Shown here: positions 8,948 to 17,212 of the stretch, in pieces
How positions within the stretch are numbered: the stretch's first letter is position 1
How the letters are laid out: each line of letters opens with the position of its first letter
Assembly (NCBI GenBank): GCA_016744905.1
Contig: JADGDM010000011.1
Coordinates: 1 to 52,065 of the forward strand
Direction: 5' to 3'
DNA from: Sulfurimonadaceae bacterium
GTDB taxonomy: Bacteria; Campylobacterota; Campylobacteria; Campylobacterales; Sulfurimonadaceae
Length of the DNA stretch: 52,065 nucleotides
Program-made: the position numbers and the translations under genes
Notes under the pieces: generated by a model
Told to the model about the DNA's origin: nothing
Databases searched by the model: none
Seen by the model: only the letters and a program-made list of their open reading frames with translations

Positions 8948-10094
8948 AACATTTTTATCACTCTCCAGCGCTGAAATGGCGCTACGCGCTGGTCGTTTTC
9001 TTTTTTTTCTCCTCTTAGCAAATACTTTAGAGAGTAAAGTTTTTGGAGAATACATCTATCTCATCTCACTATTTACCCTTATCTTTGTCATAAGTGACTT
9101 TGGTTTTTCAAAACTCATCACCAAAGAGCTCTCGAAGCGGAGTCATTATGATGTCTACTCACCTCTCATATTTCGTCTTATTTTTTTCATTACACTCACA
9201 CTAATCACCTTTATATTTTTACATCAAAGCACTCTACTTATCTTGGTACTTGGCTTCATGTTTTTTTTAGACGCCATAGCAGAGATGCTCTATTCCATCT
9301 ACCGCGCACAGGGGAAGTTTCATTATGAAGCCGCCATAAAGCGTCTGCTCTCTCTATCTTACCTGCTCGTAACGCTTATGCTCTACCTAAAGATTGAAAT
9401 TTCTTTAGCTGTAACGCTCTTTATCATCATCTTTTTTTATCTACTCATCTTAGTGCCACACCATAAAAATATACCTACAAGCAAGATCTCATTTAAGTTT
9501 TTAAAACATGTCCATAAAGAATCTTTTATTCTTTTAAGTGCCGCTATCCTCACTATCGCCTATCTTCGTATAGATATTTTTATGATTGAGTACTTTTTAG
9601 ACCTCACACAACTCTCGACATACGCCATAGCATCCAAAATCATAGAACTATCCATGATACTTCCGATGGTCATATCTTCTATCTTACTCCCACAGATGGT
9701 TAAGTCCAAAAAGATAAAAAAAACGCATATACTCCAGCACTTTACTATAGGTATAATCGTTGCGTCTATTTTTTATCTTGTCGCACCCTATCTTACAGAG
9801 CTACTTTTTCCAACATACCATCAATCTACTGAACTCATTAAAATTCTTGCGATTGGCCTTCCATTTTTAATGATAAACAACTATATTTTCACCGCATTTA
9901 TCGCCCATGATCTCTCCAAATTTTTTCTCTTTACAACCGCTTTCATGCTCCTGTCAAACGGGTTTTTAAATTATCTTTATATTCCCACATTTGGTCTTCA
10001 AGCTGCAGCTTACAGCACACTTTTTACCGAGTTTGTCGGCGCACTTATCGCCCTAGCTTTGCTTCCTAAGTTACATACAGCCAGAAAAGGGTAA
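8931..10094 (+). CDS. Oligosaccharide flippase (Wzx-type)
   Basis: A roughly 388-aa polytopic membrane protein with about 12 predicted helices, of the polysaccharide biosynthesis/MOP exporter family. It would flip undecaprenyl-linked repeat units across the inner membrane. The opening SLSSAEMALRAGRFLFFLLL and the segment VFGEYIYLISLFTLIFVISDFGF are typical of Wzx (the FG-Y-x-x-DFG pattern). ATG 8931 is preferred to the TTG immediately before it. The start lies inside the 3' end of the glycosyltransferase, so translation is coupled. Its position between glycosyltransferases and near the Wzy-type domain supports the role. Confidence 0.85.
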   Translation: MSPLLKTFLSLSSAEMALRAGRFLFFLLLANTLESKVFGEYIYLISLFTLIFVISDFGFSKLITKELSKRSHYDVYSPLIFRLIFFITLTLITFIFLHQSTLLILVLGFMFFLDAIAEMLYSIYRAQGKFHYEAAIKRLLSLSYLLVTLMLYLKIEISLAVTLFIIIFFYLLILVPHHKNIPTSKISFKFLKHVHKESFILLSAAILTIAYLRIDIFMIEYFLDLTQLSTYAIASKIIELSMILPMVISSILLPQMVKSKKIKKTHILQHFTIGIIVASIFYLVAPYLTELLFPTYHQSTELIKILAIGLPFLMINNYIFTAFIAHDLSKFFLFTTAFMLLSNGFLNYLYIPTFGLQAAAYSTLFTEFVGALIALALLPKLHTARKG

Positions 10095-10118
10095 AATATC
10101 ATAAATATAAGGGGTAAG

Positions 10119-11225
10119 ATGAAAGTTGCTATCGTTCACGACTGGTTCAAGATAGAAGGTGGAGCAGAAAATGTTGTCACCTCTTTACTAAACATCTATC
10201 CTGAAGCCGAGATTTTTGCACTAGTGGATTTTTTCACACCGGCGCAACGTCAAAAAATCCTCCAAGGCAAGTCAGTAAAAACAACCTTTATCCAGAAACT
10301 TCCTTTTGCAAAAAAATCTTTTCAAAACTATCTCACACTTTTCCCTTTTGCCATAGAACGTCTTGATTTAAGAGGATATGATCTCATCATATCCTCGTCT
10401 CACGCCGTGGCCAAAGGTGTTTTAGTAGGTCCAGAACAACTTCATATCTGTTACTCTCATACCCCGATGCGTTACGCTTGGGATATGTTCTTTGACTACA
10501 AAGAGGCGCATAACATCACAGGCATCAAAGAAAAAATACTTTCTTATACCCTACACCGAATTCGTCTTTGGGATGTTATCTCCTCAAATAGAGTTGACCA
10601 CTTTATCGCCAACTCAAACTTTGTTAAAAAACGTATCGCTAAATACTATAGACGAGAAGCAGAGACCATCTTTCCTCCAGTAGATATAGCGCGCTATCAA
10701 CTTATATGTACAAAAGAAGATTATTACTTTACTGCTTCTCGGTTGGTACCTTATAAAAAAATCAAGATGATTGTAGAAGCCTTTGTTAAAAACGGTAAAC
10801 AACTCATCGTCGCAGGAGACGGACCTGAATTCAAAAAGATACAAGAGATAGCCACACCCAACATCACTCTTCTAGGCTATGTTGAAGATCAGAAAATGCT
10901 CTCATTAATGCAAAAAGCAAAAGCCTTTATATTTGCTGCCTATGAAGATTTTGGTATCATGCCTGTTGAAGCCATGTCTTGTGGAACTCCCGTCATCGCT
11001 TACGCCAAAGGCGGTATCAATGACAGTGTCATAGATGAGAAGACAGGACTCTTTTTTCAAGAACAAAATCCTGAAAGTTTAAATCAAGCCATCGATAAGT
11101 TTTCCAGTATTAGCTTTGATCCAGAAGAAATCTCAAAACATGCATCAAAATTTTCAGTAACACGCTTTGAGAAAGAAATCAAAAACTTTATTGACCAAAA
11201 ATATCAAGATTTTGACAACACATGA
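10119..11225 (+). CDS. GT4-family glycosyltransferase, WbaZ/mannosyltransferase-like
   Basis: A 368-aa GT-B transferase beginning MKVAIVHDWFKIEGGAENVV, with SHTPMRYAWDMFFDY, the start typical of WbaZ/MtfC-like mannosyltransferases. The donor half has YYFTASRLVPYKKIKMIVEA, LIVAGDGPEFKKI and FIFAAYEDFGIMPVEAMSCG followed by TPVIAYAKGG. The ATG at 10119 has an AAGGGG ribosome site about four bases upstream. Its stop overlaps the next ATG (ATGA). This gene contains the first GCGCGC of the window (10689), while nothing upstream has one. The sugar specificity is a guess from resemblance. Confidence 0.85.
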   Translation: MKVAIVHDWFKIEGGAENVVTSLLNIYPEAEIFALVDFFTPAQRQKILQGKSVKTTFIQKLPFAKKSFQNYLTLFPFAIERLDLRGYDLIISSSHAVAKGVLVGPEQLHICYSHTPMRYAWDMFFDYKEAHNITGIKEKILSYTLHRIRLWDVISSNRVDHFIANSNFVKKRIAKYYRREAETIFPPVDIARYQLICTKEDYYFTASRLVPYKKIKMIVEAFVKNGKQLIVAGDGPEFKKIQEIATPNITLLGYVEDQKMLSLMQKAKAFIFAAYEDFGIMPVEAMSCGTPVIAYAKGGINDSVIDEKTGLFFQEQNPESLNQAIDKFSSISFDPEEISKHASKFSVTRFEKEIKNFIDQKYQDFDNT

Positions 11226-12541
11226 AAAACAACTTCTCCCTGCTCATACTACTGCTTTTAGATCTATTAGCCATCATCATAGCTGTTTCACTTGCCTTCA
11301 CACTACGTCTCACCTTTGATGCGCAATTTGATACATCTTTCAGCCATAATCTCTCTGAATATCTAACACATCCAATCTTCTACCTTATTATATTTCTTAC
11401 ACTCTTTTATGAAGAAATTTATACCAAACGTTATGATTTTTGGCATGAGAGTCGCCAGATTATTAAAGCATTACTTCTCTCATTTTTATTGGTTATGAGT
11501 TATCTCGCACTCTCAAAAGAGGTAGATCACTTCTCACGCGCTATTCTCCTACTCTCTTTTATTTTTATGACCTTCTTACTTCCTCTGTTTAAAAATATTA
11601 CTAAAAAACAACTCTTTAAACTAGGACTTTGGCAACGTCAAGCAAAAATCTATGGAGATGATGACTTTATCAGTCGTGAAATATTTTCAAATCCATATCT
11701 TGGTTACATTCACTCTAGTCAAAAGAGTGCGCAGACAGTTTTTATAAATTCGAAAGATCTTGAACCCACAAAACTACGTCAGGTTATCGATACAGAGATC
11801 CATCTTCATCATGAGCTGATATTTATACCGCTCATCAATGACTACAATATGACCGAATCTCACATCTATGAACTTTCCAATACTCGTACCAATTTAGTTG
11901 TCTTTAAAAACCGACTTAAAAGTAAATATCGCATACTTTTACAGCAGGGCTTTAACTATTTTTTAGCACTATGTCTGCTTCCTGTTTTACTTCCTATCAT
12001 CGCTATCCTATCCATCTTGATTAAACGTGAATCACCAGGTCCTATCTTTTTTTCTCACAACCGTATCGGTCAAAATGGAAAAAATGTACCCACTTTAAAA
12101 TTTAGAAGTATGTACAGTGATGCGCAAGAGCGATTGAAAAAACTCTTAGAAAGTGATGATACTATCAAAAAAGAGTGGGAAAGCAATTTTAAACTAAAAG
12201 ATGATCCACGCGTCACTAAACTTGGAGCCTTTATGAGAAAAACATCCTTAGATGAGCTACCTCAAATATTTAACGTGCTAAAAGGCGAGATGAATTTTGT
12301 CGGCCCGCGTCCTGTGATTCAAAAAGAGATCGATCAGTACTACAAGGCTGATGCTGAGTACTACCTTATGGTTAAACCAGGAATTACGGGTCTCTGGCAA
12401 GTTAGTGGACGCAGTGACACTGACTATCACTTTAGAGTTAAAACGGATAAGTGGTATGTTTCAAACTGGTCACTTTGGCTCGACATTGTGATACTTTTCA
12501 AAACAATTAAAGTTGTCCTTTTTAAAGAGGGTGCTTACTAA
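11222..12541 (+). CDS. Undecaprenyl-phosphate sugar phosphotransferase (WbaP-type)
   Basis: A 439-aa polyprenol phosphate hexose-1-phosphate transferase that starts repeat-unit synthesis on undecaprenyl phosphate. Layout: about four N-terminal membrane helices (1-125), a soluble middle, a further hydrophobic segment near 245-270, then the bacterial sugar transferase domain with KRESPGPIFFSHNRIGQNG, LKFRSMYSD, the catalytic Asp-Glu pair in SLDELPQIFNVLKGEM, VGPRPV and PGITGLWQVSGRSD. The protein ends a few residues after the transferase domain, as in WbaP/RfbP. It is coupled to the upstream gene by ATGA. The locus therefore has two initiating activities, this one and the WecA-type domain of the fusion protein. 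The sugar (Gal, Glc or other) is not decidable here. Confidence 0.9.
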   Translation: MKNNFSLLILLLLDLLAIIIAVSLAFTLRLTFDAQFDTSFSHNLSEYLTHPIFYLIIFLTLFYEEIYTKRYDFWHESRQIIKALLLSFLLVMSYLALSKEVDHFSRAILLLSFIFMTFLLPLFKNITKKQLFKLGLWQRQAKIYGDDDFISREIFSNPYLGYIHSSQKSAQTVFINSKDLEPTKLRQVIDTEIHLHHELIFIPLINDYNMTESHIYELSNTRTNLVVFKNRLKSKYRILLQQGFNYFLALCLLPVLLPIIAILSILIKRESPGPIFFSHNRIGQNGKNVPTLKFRSMYSDAQERLKKLLESDDTIKKEWESNFKLKDDPRVTKLGAFMRKTSLDELPQIFNVLKGEMNFVGPRPVIQKEIDQYYKADAEYYLMVKPGITGLWQVSGRSDTDYHFRVKTDKWYVSNWSLWLDIVILFKTIKVVLFKEGAY

Positions 12542-12571
12542 CACTATGATAAAAATTAAAGAGAGAAATAT

Positions 12572-13705
12572 ATGAATAATAATCAAAATAATACATACCA
12601 TACAGAAGAAGATGAAATTGATCTACGTGAACTGTTTTTAGTACTAAAAAAGAGAAAAATCACTATCTTCCTAGTGACCACGCTTATTACTACATTGGCC
12701 ATAGTTTACGCATTGCTTAAAACACCTACCTATGAAGTCAAATCAAACGTTCAACTCGGGTTCATCGGAAAAAACTTAATAGACAACAGTGAAACCATAA
12801 AAAAAGTACTCAATGTTGTTTTTAATGTAGAGGATCAAGTAGAATCGCCAGATGCGTTTGTCTCAAAAGTCCAAAGTATTAATACCAATAAAATACTTCC
12901 CAATTTTTTAACAATAACAACAGAAGCAATTTCAAACAAAGAAGCACTAAAAAAGAATAAAGAGGTTATCACTTTTTTACAAGAGATGTATATTAATAGA
13001 ATCACTCAACAAAAGCATCTTATTGAAAAGAATATTGAAAATGATAAGAGAAGCTTGGTAAAAATTGATACTTTTGAAAAGAAAAATATAGAAGAGCAGA
13101 TCAAACAGTTGCGTACTCAAGATGTTGCAAAAATAGAAGAAAAAATCAACTACCTCAAAAACTTCAAACTCAAGAGTATTCAAACAAAAACCAACCTTCA
13201 CAAAAAGAAGCTACTGGAGTATACTGAATCAGTCAACGCCCTTTATAAAAAGAATCAAAGCAAAACAGACAGTGCAACACTTACCATCGCTTCAATTCAA
13301 ATGCTAAACTATCAAAATCTTATCCTCAATGTACAAACAAAAATAGAAGATCTTAAAACAGAACGTAAACTTGTTGTGACAGAAAGTATCCCTGATCTAC
13401 AACGTGAAAAAGACAACATATTAAACAATACCATCCGCAAACTAGAAAACACTCTCAACGTAGAACTCGCTACAAAAAAGATAGAGCTCAATAATAATAT
13501 TGATACTTTAAAATATAAGTTAACCCCTGCTTTTGTCCAAAATTCTAGAGTCATAGGCCAGTTTGTTATTCATGACTATCCAACAAAGCCAAAGAAAAAA
13601 CTTGTCATCGTAGTGGGATTTATTACAAGCTTGATCATATCAATATTTTTAGTTTTCTTTTTAGAGTTTATTCAAGGTGTGAAAAAAGAAGAGCAATCAA
13701 AGTGA
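12572..13705 (+). CDS. Wzz-type chain-length regulator (first copy)
   Basis: A 377-aa polysaccharide co-polymerase. It has a short cytoplasmic N-terminus with HTEEDEIDLRELFLVLKKRK, a first membrane helix (ITIFLVTTLITTLAIVYALL), a long lysine- and glutamate-rich coiled-coil periplasmic part, a YPTKPKKKL proline motif, and a second helix ending the protein. There is no cytoplasmic tyrosine-kinase domain. The N-terminal peptide is nearly the same as in the other Wzz at 16264-17205, so the two are paralogues or share a partner. It would set the polymer length made by the Wzy-type domain upstream. It is the last gene of this polysaccharide run. Confidence 0.85.
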   Translation: MNNNQNNTYHTEEDEIDLRELFLVLKKRKITIFLVTTLITTLAIVYALLKTPTYEVKSNVQLGFIGKNLIDNSETIKKVLNVVFNVEDQVESPDAFVSKVQSINTNKILPNFLTITTEAISNKEALKKNKEVITFLQEMYINRITQQKHLIEKNIENDKRSLVKIDTFEKKNIEEQIKQLRTQDVAKIEEKINYLKNFKLKSIQTKTNLHKKKLLEYTESVNALYKKNQSKTDSATLTIASIQMLNYQNLILNVQTKIEDLKTERKLVVTESIPDLQREKDNILNNTIRKLENTLNVELATKKIELNNNIDTLKYKLTPAFVQNSRVIGQFVIHDYPTKPKKKLVIVVGFITSLIISIFLVFFLEFIQGVKKEEQSK

Positions 13706-13724
13706 AGTTAAGCTTTACGGCTTG

Positions 13725-13733
13725 TGCTATAAT
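13725..13733 (+). promoter_or_regulatory. Extended -10 promoter (TGCTATAAT) of the Uma2 gene
   Basis: TGCTATAAT is a full extended -10 box 18 bases before the ATG at 13751, with an AAAAGG ribosome site at 13739-13744 between them. This gives the accessory gene its own promoter. Confidence 0.6.
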
Positions 13734-13750
13734 TGACTAAAAGGAATATT

Positions 13751-14296
13751 ATGGGAGCGTTGGAGTATTTAAAACATTATACATATGAAGACTATAAACT
13801 TTGGGAAGGTAAGTGGGAACTTTATGAAGGATATCCAGTTGCAATGAGTCCTTCACCTATGATCTCTCATCAGGCATTAGCAGCAGAGATACTATTTGAA
13901 ATAAAAAGATCTATTGGAGAATGTGAAAGATGTTTAGTGTTAGCAGAAGAAGATTATAAACTCTCTGATGACACAGTACTTCGACCTGATGTTGTTTTGA
14001 TCTGTGATGAGCCAAATGATGCTTACATCACAAAAGCACCTGAAATCATCATTGAAGTCCTTTCAAAATCAACGGCTAAAAATGATGAGGGTTATAAGTT
14101 TCAAAAGTATGAAGCTGAAAAAGTGAACTACTACATCATTATCTATCCTGATGAACTTTACGCAAAAGTATATAAGTTAAAAGAGGGAAAGTATGATAAA
14201 CAAGGGGATTTTTCTTCACAAAATTATGACTTTGAAGAGACACTTTGTAAAGCCAGTGTAAACTTCGACAAAGTTTTTAAAAGATTTAGAAAATAA
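13751..14296 (+). CDS. Uma2-family (DUF820) putative restriction endonuclease-like protein
   Basis: A ~181-aa protein of the Uma2/DUF820 family, which has a PD-(D/E)XK nuclease-like fold. The N-terminal YTYEDYKLWEGKWELYEGYP and the core LRPDVVLICDEP followed by APEIIIEVLSKSTAKND match the family, with the Asp of RPDVV and the Glu of IIIEVLS as the likely metal ligands. ATG 13751 is chosen over a TTG at 13733 because of the AAAAGG ribosome site and because the TTG lies within the promoter. It is convergent with the HEPN/MNT pair, only two bases from the MNT stop. The biological role of Uma2 proteins is poorly known; they are common as accessory, often multi-copy genes. Confidence 0.85.
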   Translation: MGALEYLKHYTYEDYKLWEGKWELYEGYPVAMSPSPMISHQALAAEILFEIKRSIGECERCLVLAEEDYKLSDDTVLRPDVVLICDEPNDAYITKAPEIIIEVLSKSTAKNDEGYKFQKYEAEKVNYYIIIYPDELYAKVYKLKEGKYDKQGDFSSQNYDFEETLCKASVNFDKVFKRFRK

Positions 14297-14298
14297 GT

Positions 14299-14589
14299 TT
14301 AAAGTAGTACTTTGCTCTTTTCTAGCTCATCATGTAAAAGTGAATCTGTAGTACTCAACTGAACAAGATCAATTTTCAAATCTAACCCTAGCTGTAGCAT
14401 GTTCCGTATAAATTGAATTTTATTACTTCTAAACTCATCTTTACTCAGCTCTACATCAACAGCAAGATCAATGTCACCACCTCGTTTACTGTCATCCGTT
14501 CTACTCCCAAACAGGTAAACGGCGACATCCCCAAAACTTAATCGAATACTACTCTTTATCTTTTTTTGTAATCGCAAAGAGAGCCTCAT
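14299..14589 (-). CDS. MNT-type nucleotidyltransferase (antitoxin of a HEPN/MNT pair)
   Basis: A 96-aa minimal nucleotidyltransferase. It shows YLFGSRTDDSKRGGDIDLAV, the GS-x9-DxD catalytic motif, and a third acidic residue in LKIDLVQLS. In described HepT/MntA (type VII) systems the MNT partner adds AMP to a tyrosine of the HEPN ribonuclease and so silences it. The start overlaps the stop of the HEPN gene by four bases, the usual arrangement. The pair sits at the end of the pgi operon. An AMPylating antitoxin role is inferred from the family and pairing. Confidence 0.85.
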   Translation of the reverse strand: MRLSLRLQKKIKSSIRLSFGDVAVYLFGSRTDDSKRGGDIDLAVDVELSKDEFRSNKIQFIRNMLQLGLDLKIDLVQLSTTDSLLHDELEKSKVLL

Positions 14590-15062
14590 GAAAGATACTT
14601 TGTAGCAAACTTTACAGAGTTTAGGTAATAACCTTCAATTCTCTCAAAACTATCTATACAAAATTTTAGATCGTGAAGCGCTTCTTCTAACTCATCTGGA
14701 TAATCATGTTCTAAATCATTGCGAACCTCTCTAAGCTCTATCCAACTATCCAAACTATCAATAATCTGTTCTTTTTCAATATTGAACAGAACCTCACTCA
14801 TTTTTAAACTGCCAATTCCAGAAACTTCCAAAAGAAGTGGAAATATTTTAGCTCCAAGAAAATCTTGAAGAGAACTAAAGCGTTTCAAATAAGCATCCAA
14901 AATCGCCTTGTACTCAATTTTTAATGTATTAAAAGTAAATTGATCATATATATTGTGTTCCAATAGTAATAAATTAATTAATTTTTTATACTCTTTTAGT
15001 GCAATATAATGCTTATCTATTTTTCCAAGGCGCTTTTTTAATATCTCTTTTTTATTAATCAT
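14586..15062 (-). CDS. HEPN-domain toxin, HepT-like
   Basis: A 158-aa mainly helical protein with RNDLEHDYPDE near residue 115. This contains the HEPN R-x4-H ribonuclease motif followed by the HxY tyrosine (H-D-Y) that is AMPylated in HepT. The length is slightly greater than the usual ~135-145 aa HepT, with a longer N-terminal helical part. The ATG at 15062 follows an AGAGAG ribosome site and lies nine bases after the pgi stop, so transcription from the polysaccharide-export/pgi operon can read into it. The next gene overlaps its stop. Together they form a HEPN/MNT toxin-antitoxin module. Confidence 0.8.
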   Translation of the reverse strand: MINKKEILKKRLGKIDKHYIALKEYKKLINLLLLEHNIYDQFTFNTLKIEYKAILDAYLKRFSSLQDFLGAKIFPLLLEVSGIGSLKMSEVLFNIEKEQIIDSLDSWIELREVRNDLEHDYPDELEEALHDLKFCIDSFERIEGYYLNSVKFATKYLS

Positions 15063-15071
15063 ACTAACTCT

Positions 15072-16271
15072 CTAATCTAAGTTTTTCAACTTCTCTTTTA
15101 AGATAATTTTTCCCATCTCAACACCTGGTTGATCATAAGCGTTGATGTCTAACATCTTTGCTACCAAGGCCGTCAACAGTTCAAAATACATAATCAACTC
15201 ACCCATAGCGCGCTCGTCTACCTGTTCTATCTCTATGATGTCTAAGGGGTTGTTTTCTAGTGACTCGATGATAGAATCGGCTTGCATATTGATAAGTTTT
15301 GAAAACTTTAATCCATTAATATTGTCTAACTCTTCTAAAGCTTCCATCGTGACATCTGGAACTTTGAGTTCATTATCAAAGTTTTTAATTTTTATAAAAG
15401 TGACTGATTTGTCAAACTTGCCTTCCATGATAAGTTGTAAAAAAGAGTGTTGATCGGTTGGTCCAATCAATCCAATCGGCGTTAAACCCACATGCAGTTC
15501 ACTATGTAACTGTTTTTTTCCTAAAGACTCACCCCATAGCTGCACATACCAGGCATTAAACTCTCTAAATGCCTCCGAGTATGAGAAAAGACAGTTGATG
15601 TTGTAAGTGTTGGCGTAGGTTGCGTAGAAGGTTGCTTTTTTAAGTAGTGTGCTGCAATACTCATCATGTTCAAAAAATGAGTTACGAATAGTTTGTGCAC
15701 CCTCAAGTAGGACTTTGATATCCACACCCAACATTGCCAACGGTAATAGTCCAACTGCAGAGAGAACAGAAAAACGTCCACCTACATTGCCTGGGATAAA
15801 AAATGAACGGATACCATTGGTTTTAGAGTACTGCTCCAGATTTGAGCCCTCATCTGTAATCGTGACACAGTTATCTCCACTCATTTCTACTAACGAAGCA
15901 ATATATTTGTAAACAGCGATGGTCTCTACTGTTCCCCCTGATTTAGAGATCAAACAGAAAAATGCATCATCAAGATTAATATTTGAAAGTTTTCTTTTTA
16001 ATAAAAGGGGATCCGTTGTATCAAAGATATGTAGTTTTTTATCAAACTCACGTCCATAATTTAAAAACTCATAAATAGCAGAACTCCCCAGCGCACTACC
16101 ACCGATACCAATAATCACAATATCTTTTTGCCTAACGTTTGCAGCAAAGTCTAGATAAGGCTGAACATCAACATCACACAGATCATAAAAACCTATACTT
16201 TTACGTTCCTCATCAAGCATGTCACTGATATTTTCATTTACTTTTTGATCAAAAAATAGTTCATTATGCAC
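15072..16271 (-). CDS. pgi: Glucose-6-phosphate isomerase (short form)
   Basis: Interconverts glucose-6-phosphate and fructose-6-phosphate. The 399-aa length fits the short Pgi type of Campylobacterota rather than the ~550-aa enterobacterial one. Visible marks are VIIGIGGSALGSSAIYEFL, LISKSGGTVETIAVYKY, GGRFSVLSAVGLLPLAMLG and the segment with HSELHVGLTPIG then TDQHSFLQL. The start is a GTG at 16269-16271 that overlaps the wzz stop by eight bases, so it is coupled to the polysaccharide genes, which suggests a role in supplying hexose phosphates for sugar nucleotides. The HEPN/MNT pair follows it directly. Confidence 0.93.
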   Translation of the reverse strand: MHNELFFDQKVNENISDMLDEERKSIGFYDLCDVDVQPYLDFAANVRQKDIVIIGIGGSALGSSAIYEFLNYGREFDKKLHIFDTTDPLLLKRKLSNINLDDAFFCLISKSGGTVETIAVYKYIASLVEMSGDNCVTITDEGSNLEQYSKTNGIRSFFIPGNVGGRFSVLSAVGLLPLAMLGVDIKVLLEGAQTIRNSFFEHDEYCSTLLKKATFYATYANTYNINCLFSYSEAFREFNAWYVQLWGESLGKKQLHSELHVGLTPIGLIGPTDQHSFLQLIMEGKFDKSVTFIKIKNFDNELKVPDVTMEALEELDNINGLKFSKLINMQADSIIESLENNPLDIIEIEQVDERAMGELIMYFELLTALVAKMLDINAYDQPGVEMGKIILKEKLKNLD

Positions 16272-17205
16272 TAGTACTTTCCTCTTCTTTTTTACTGATA
16301 AATTCTAAAAAGAACACTATAAATATCGAGAGCATGATAGAAGTGATCAACGCCACCACAACAATCAACCCACGTTTAGGTTTACTTTTATCTTTATAAT
16401 ATGGCAATACCGGCTCTGTAATTTTCTTCACCTTATAATAAGGGCTAGAGTGCAACATGATTTTTGAATGAATCAAACCTGATACTTGAAGTGAGAGTTG
16501 CTCTTTAATCTGCACATCACGTATCTCTTTTAAAGTCTCTTCATAATACGCCAACTGTGTATTAATCTCTTTCTCTTTGATATCGATAAGATAGTGACTG
16601 GCTTTACTTAGAAATTGATCCAACATGTTTAAAGCCAGTTGCATATCAGGGTCACTCACACTTAAGGTCATAACCCCTGTTTTTTTATCTTGAGAAATAG
16701 AGATCATCTGCGTTAACATTTTATACGTATTGTATATATCTTGTTCTTTATTTAGCTTTTCTATATTCTCTTTAGGTGAATTAAATAAATCATACACGCC
16801 TCGATATCCCAAGGCAAAATAGTAGTTTGAAGTATCTCTATTTAGTAAAGTCTCATCCAGTTTATTATTTTCCACAAACTGTTTAATCAAACCATAATCA
16901 TTTAACACCATCTCAAATGATTCAGAAGGACTGATCTCTCCTCCACCACCGATATCAACGCCCGCAAGTGAGGCCAGTCCACCCAGACCTCCAAGAGACA
17001 TACCTCCTGAGACTTCCACAGGAAGGAGCGTCGTTTTTACCGTATAAATATTGGGTTTAGAGAGTACATAAAGAACAGCCAATAACGTTACTATAATCGT
17101 AAAAACTGCTATAAATAACTTACGTTTTAAAATAACTCCAAAAATCTCTCTTAAATCGATCTCATCCTCTTCGATATGCATACTATTTTGATTTTCATTC
17201 ATCAC
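16264..17205 (-). CDS. Wzz-type chain-length regulator (second copy)
   Basis: A 313-aa polysaccharide co-polymerase with a cytoplasmic N-terminus HIEEDEIDLREIFGVILKRK, a first membrane helix, a glycine-rich stretch (GGMSLGGLGGLASLAGVDIG) in the place typical of Wzz proteins paired with outer-membrane exporters, a coiled-coil part, the PYYKDKSKPKRGL motif and a second helix. No kinase domain. The frame starts ATG at 17205 with a second ATG straight after. It lies just after the SLBB export gene and overlaps pgi. It shares the N-terminal peptide of the Wzz at 12572 but has a different periplasmic part, so the two may serve different polymers or lengths. Confidence 0.88.
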   Translation of the reverse strand: MMNENQNSMHIEEDEIDLREIFGVILKRKLFIAVFTIIVTLLAVLYVLSKPNIYTVKTTLLPVEVSGGMSLGGLGGLASLAGVDIGGGGEISPSESFEMVLNDYGLIKQFVENNKLDETLLNRDTSNYYFALGYRGVYDLFNSPKENIEKLNKEQDIYNTYKMLTQMISISQDKKTGVMTLSVSDPDMQLALNMLDQFLSKASHYLIDIKEKEINTQLAYYEETLKEIRDVQIKEQLSLQVSGLIHSKIMLHSSPYYKVKKITEPVLPYYKDKSKPKRGLIVVVALITSIMLSIFIVFFLEFISKKEEESTSA

Positions 17206-17212
17206 TGTAACC

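Noticed and set aside
8931-9010. GCG-rich stretch at the wzx start (CAGCGCTG, GGCGCTACGCGCTGG) as further copies of the palindrome.
   Set aside because: None contains GCGCGC; they are near matches only and were not counted.
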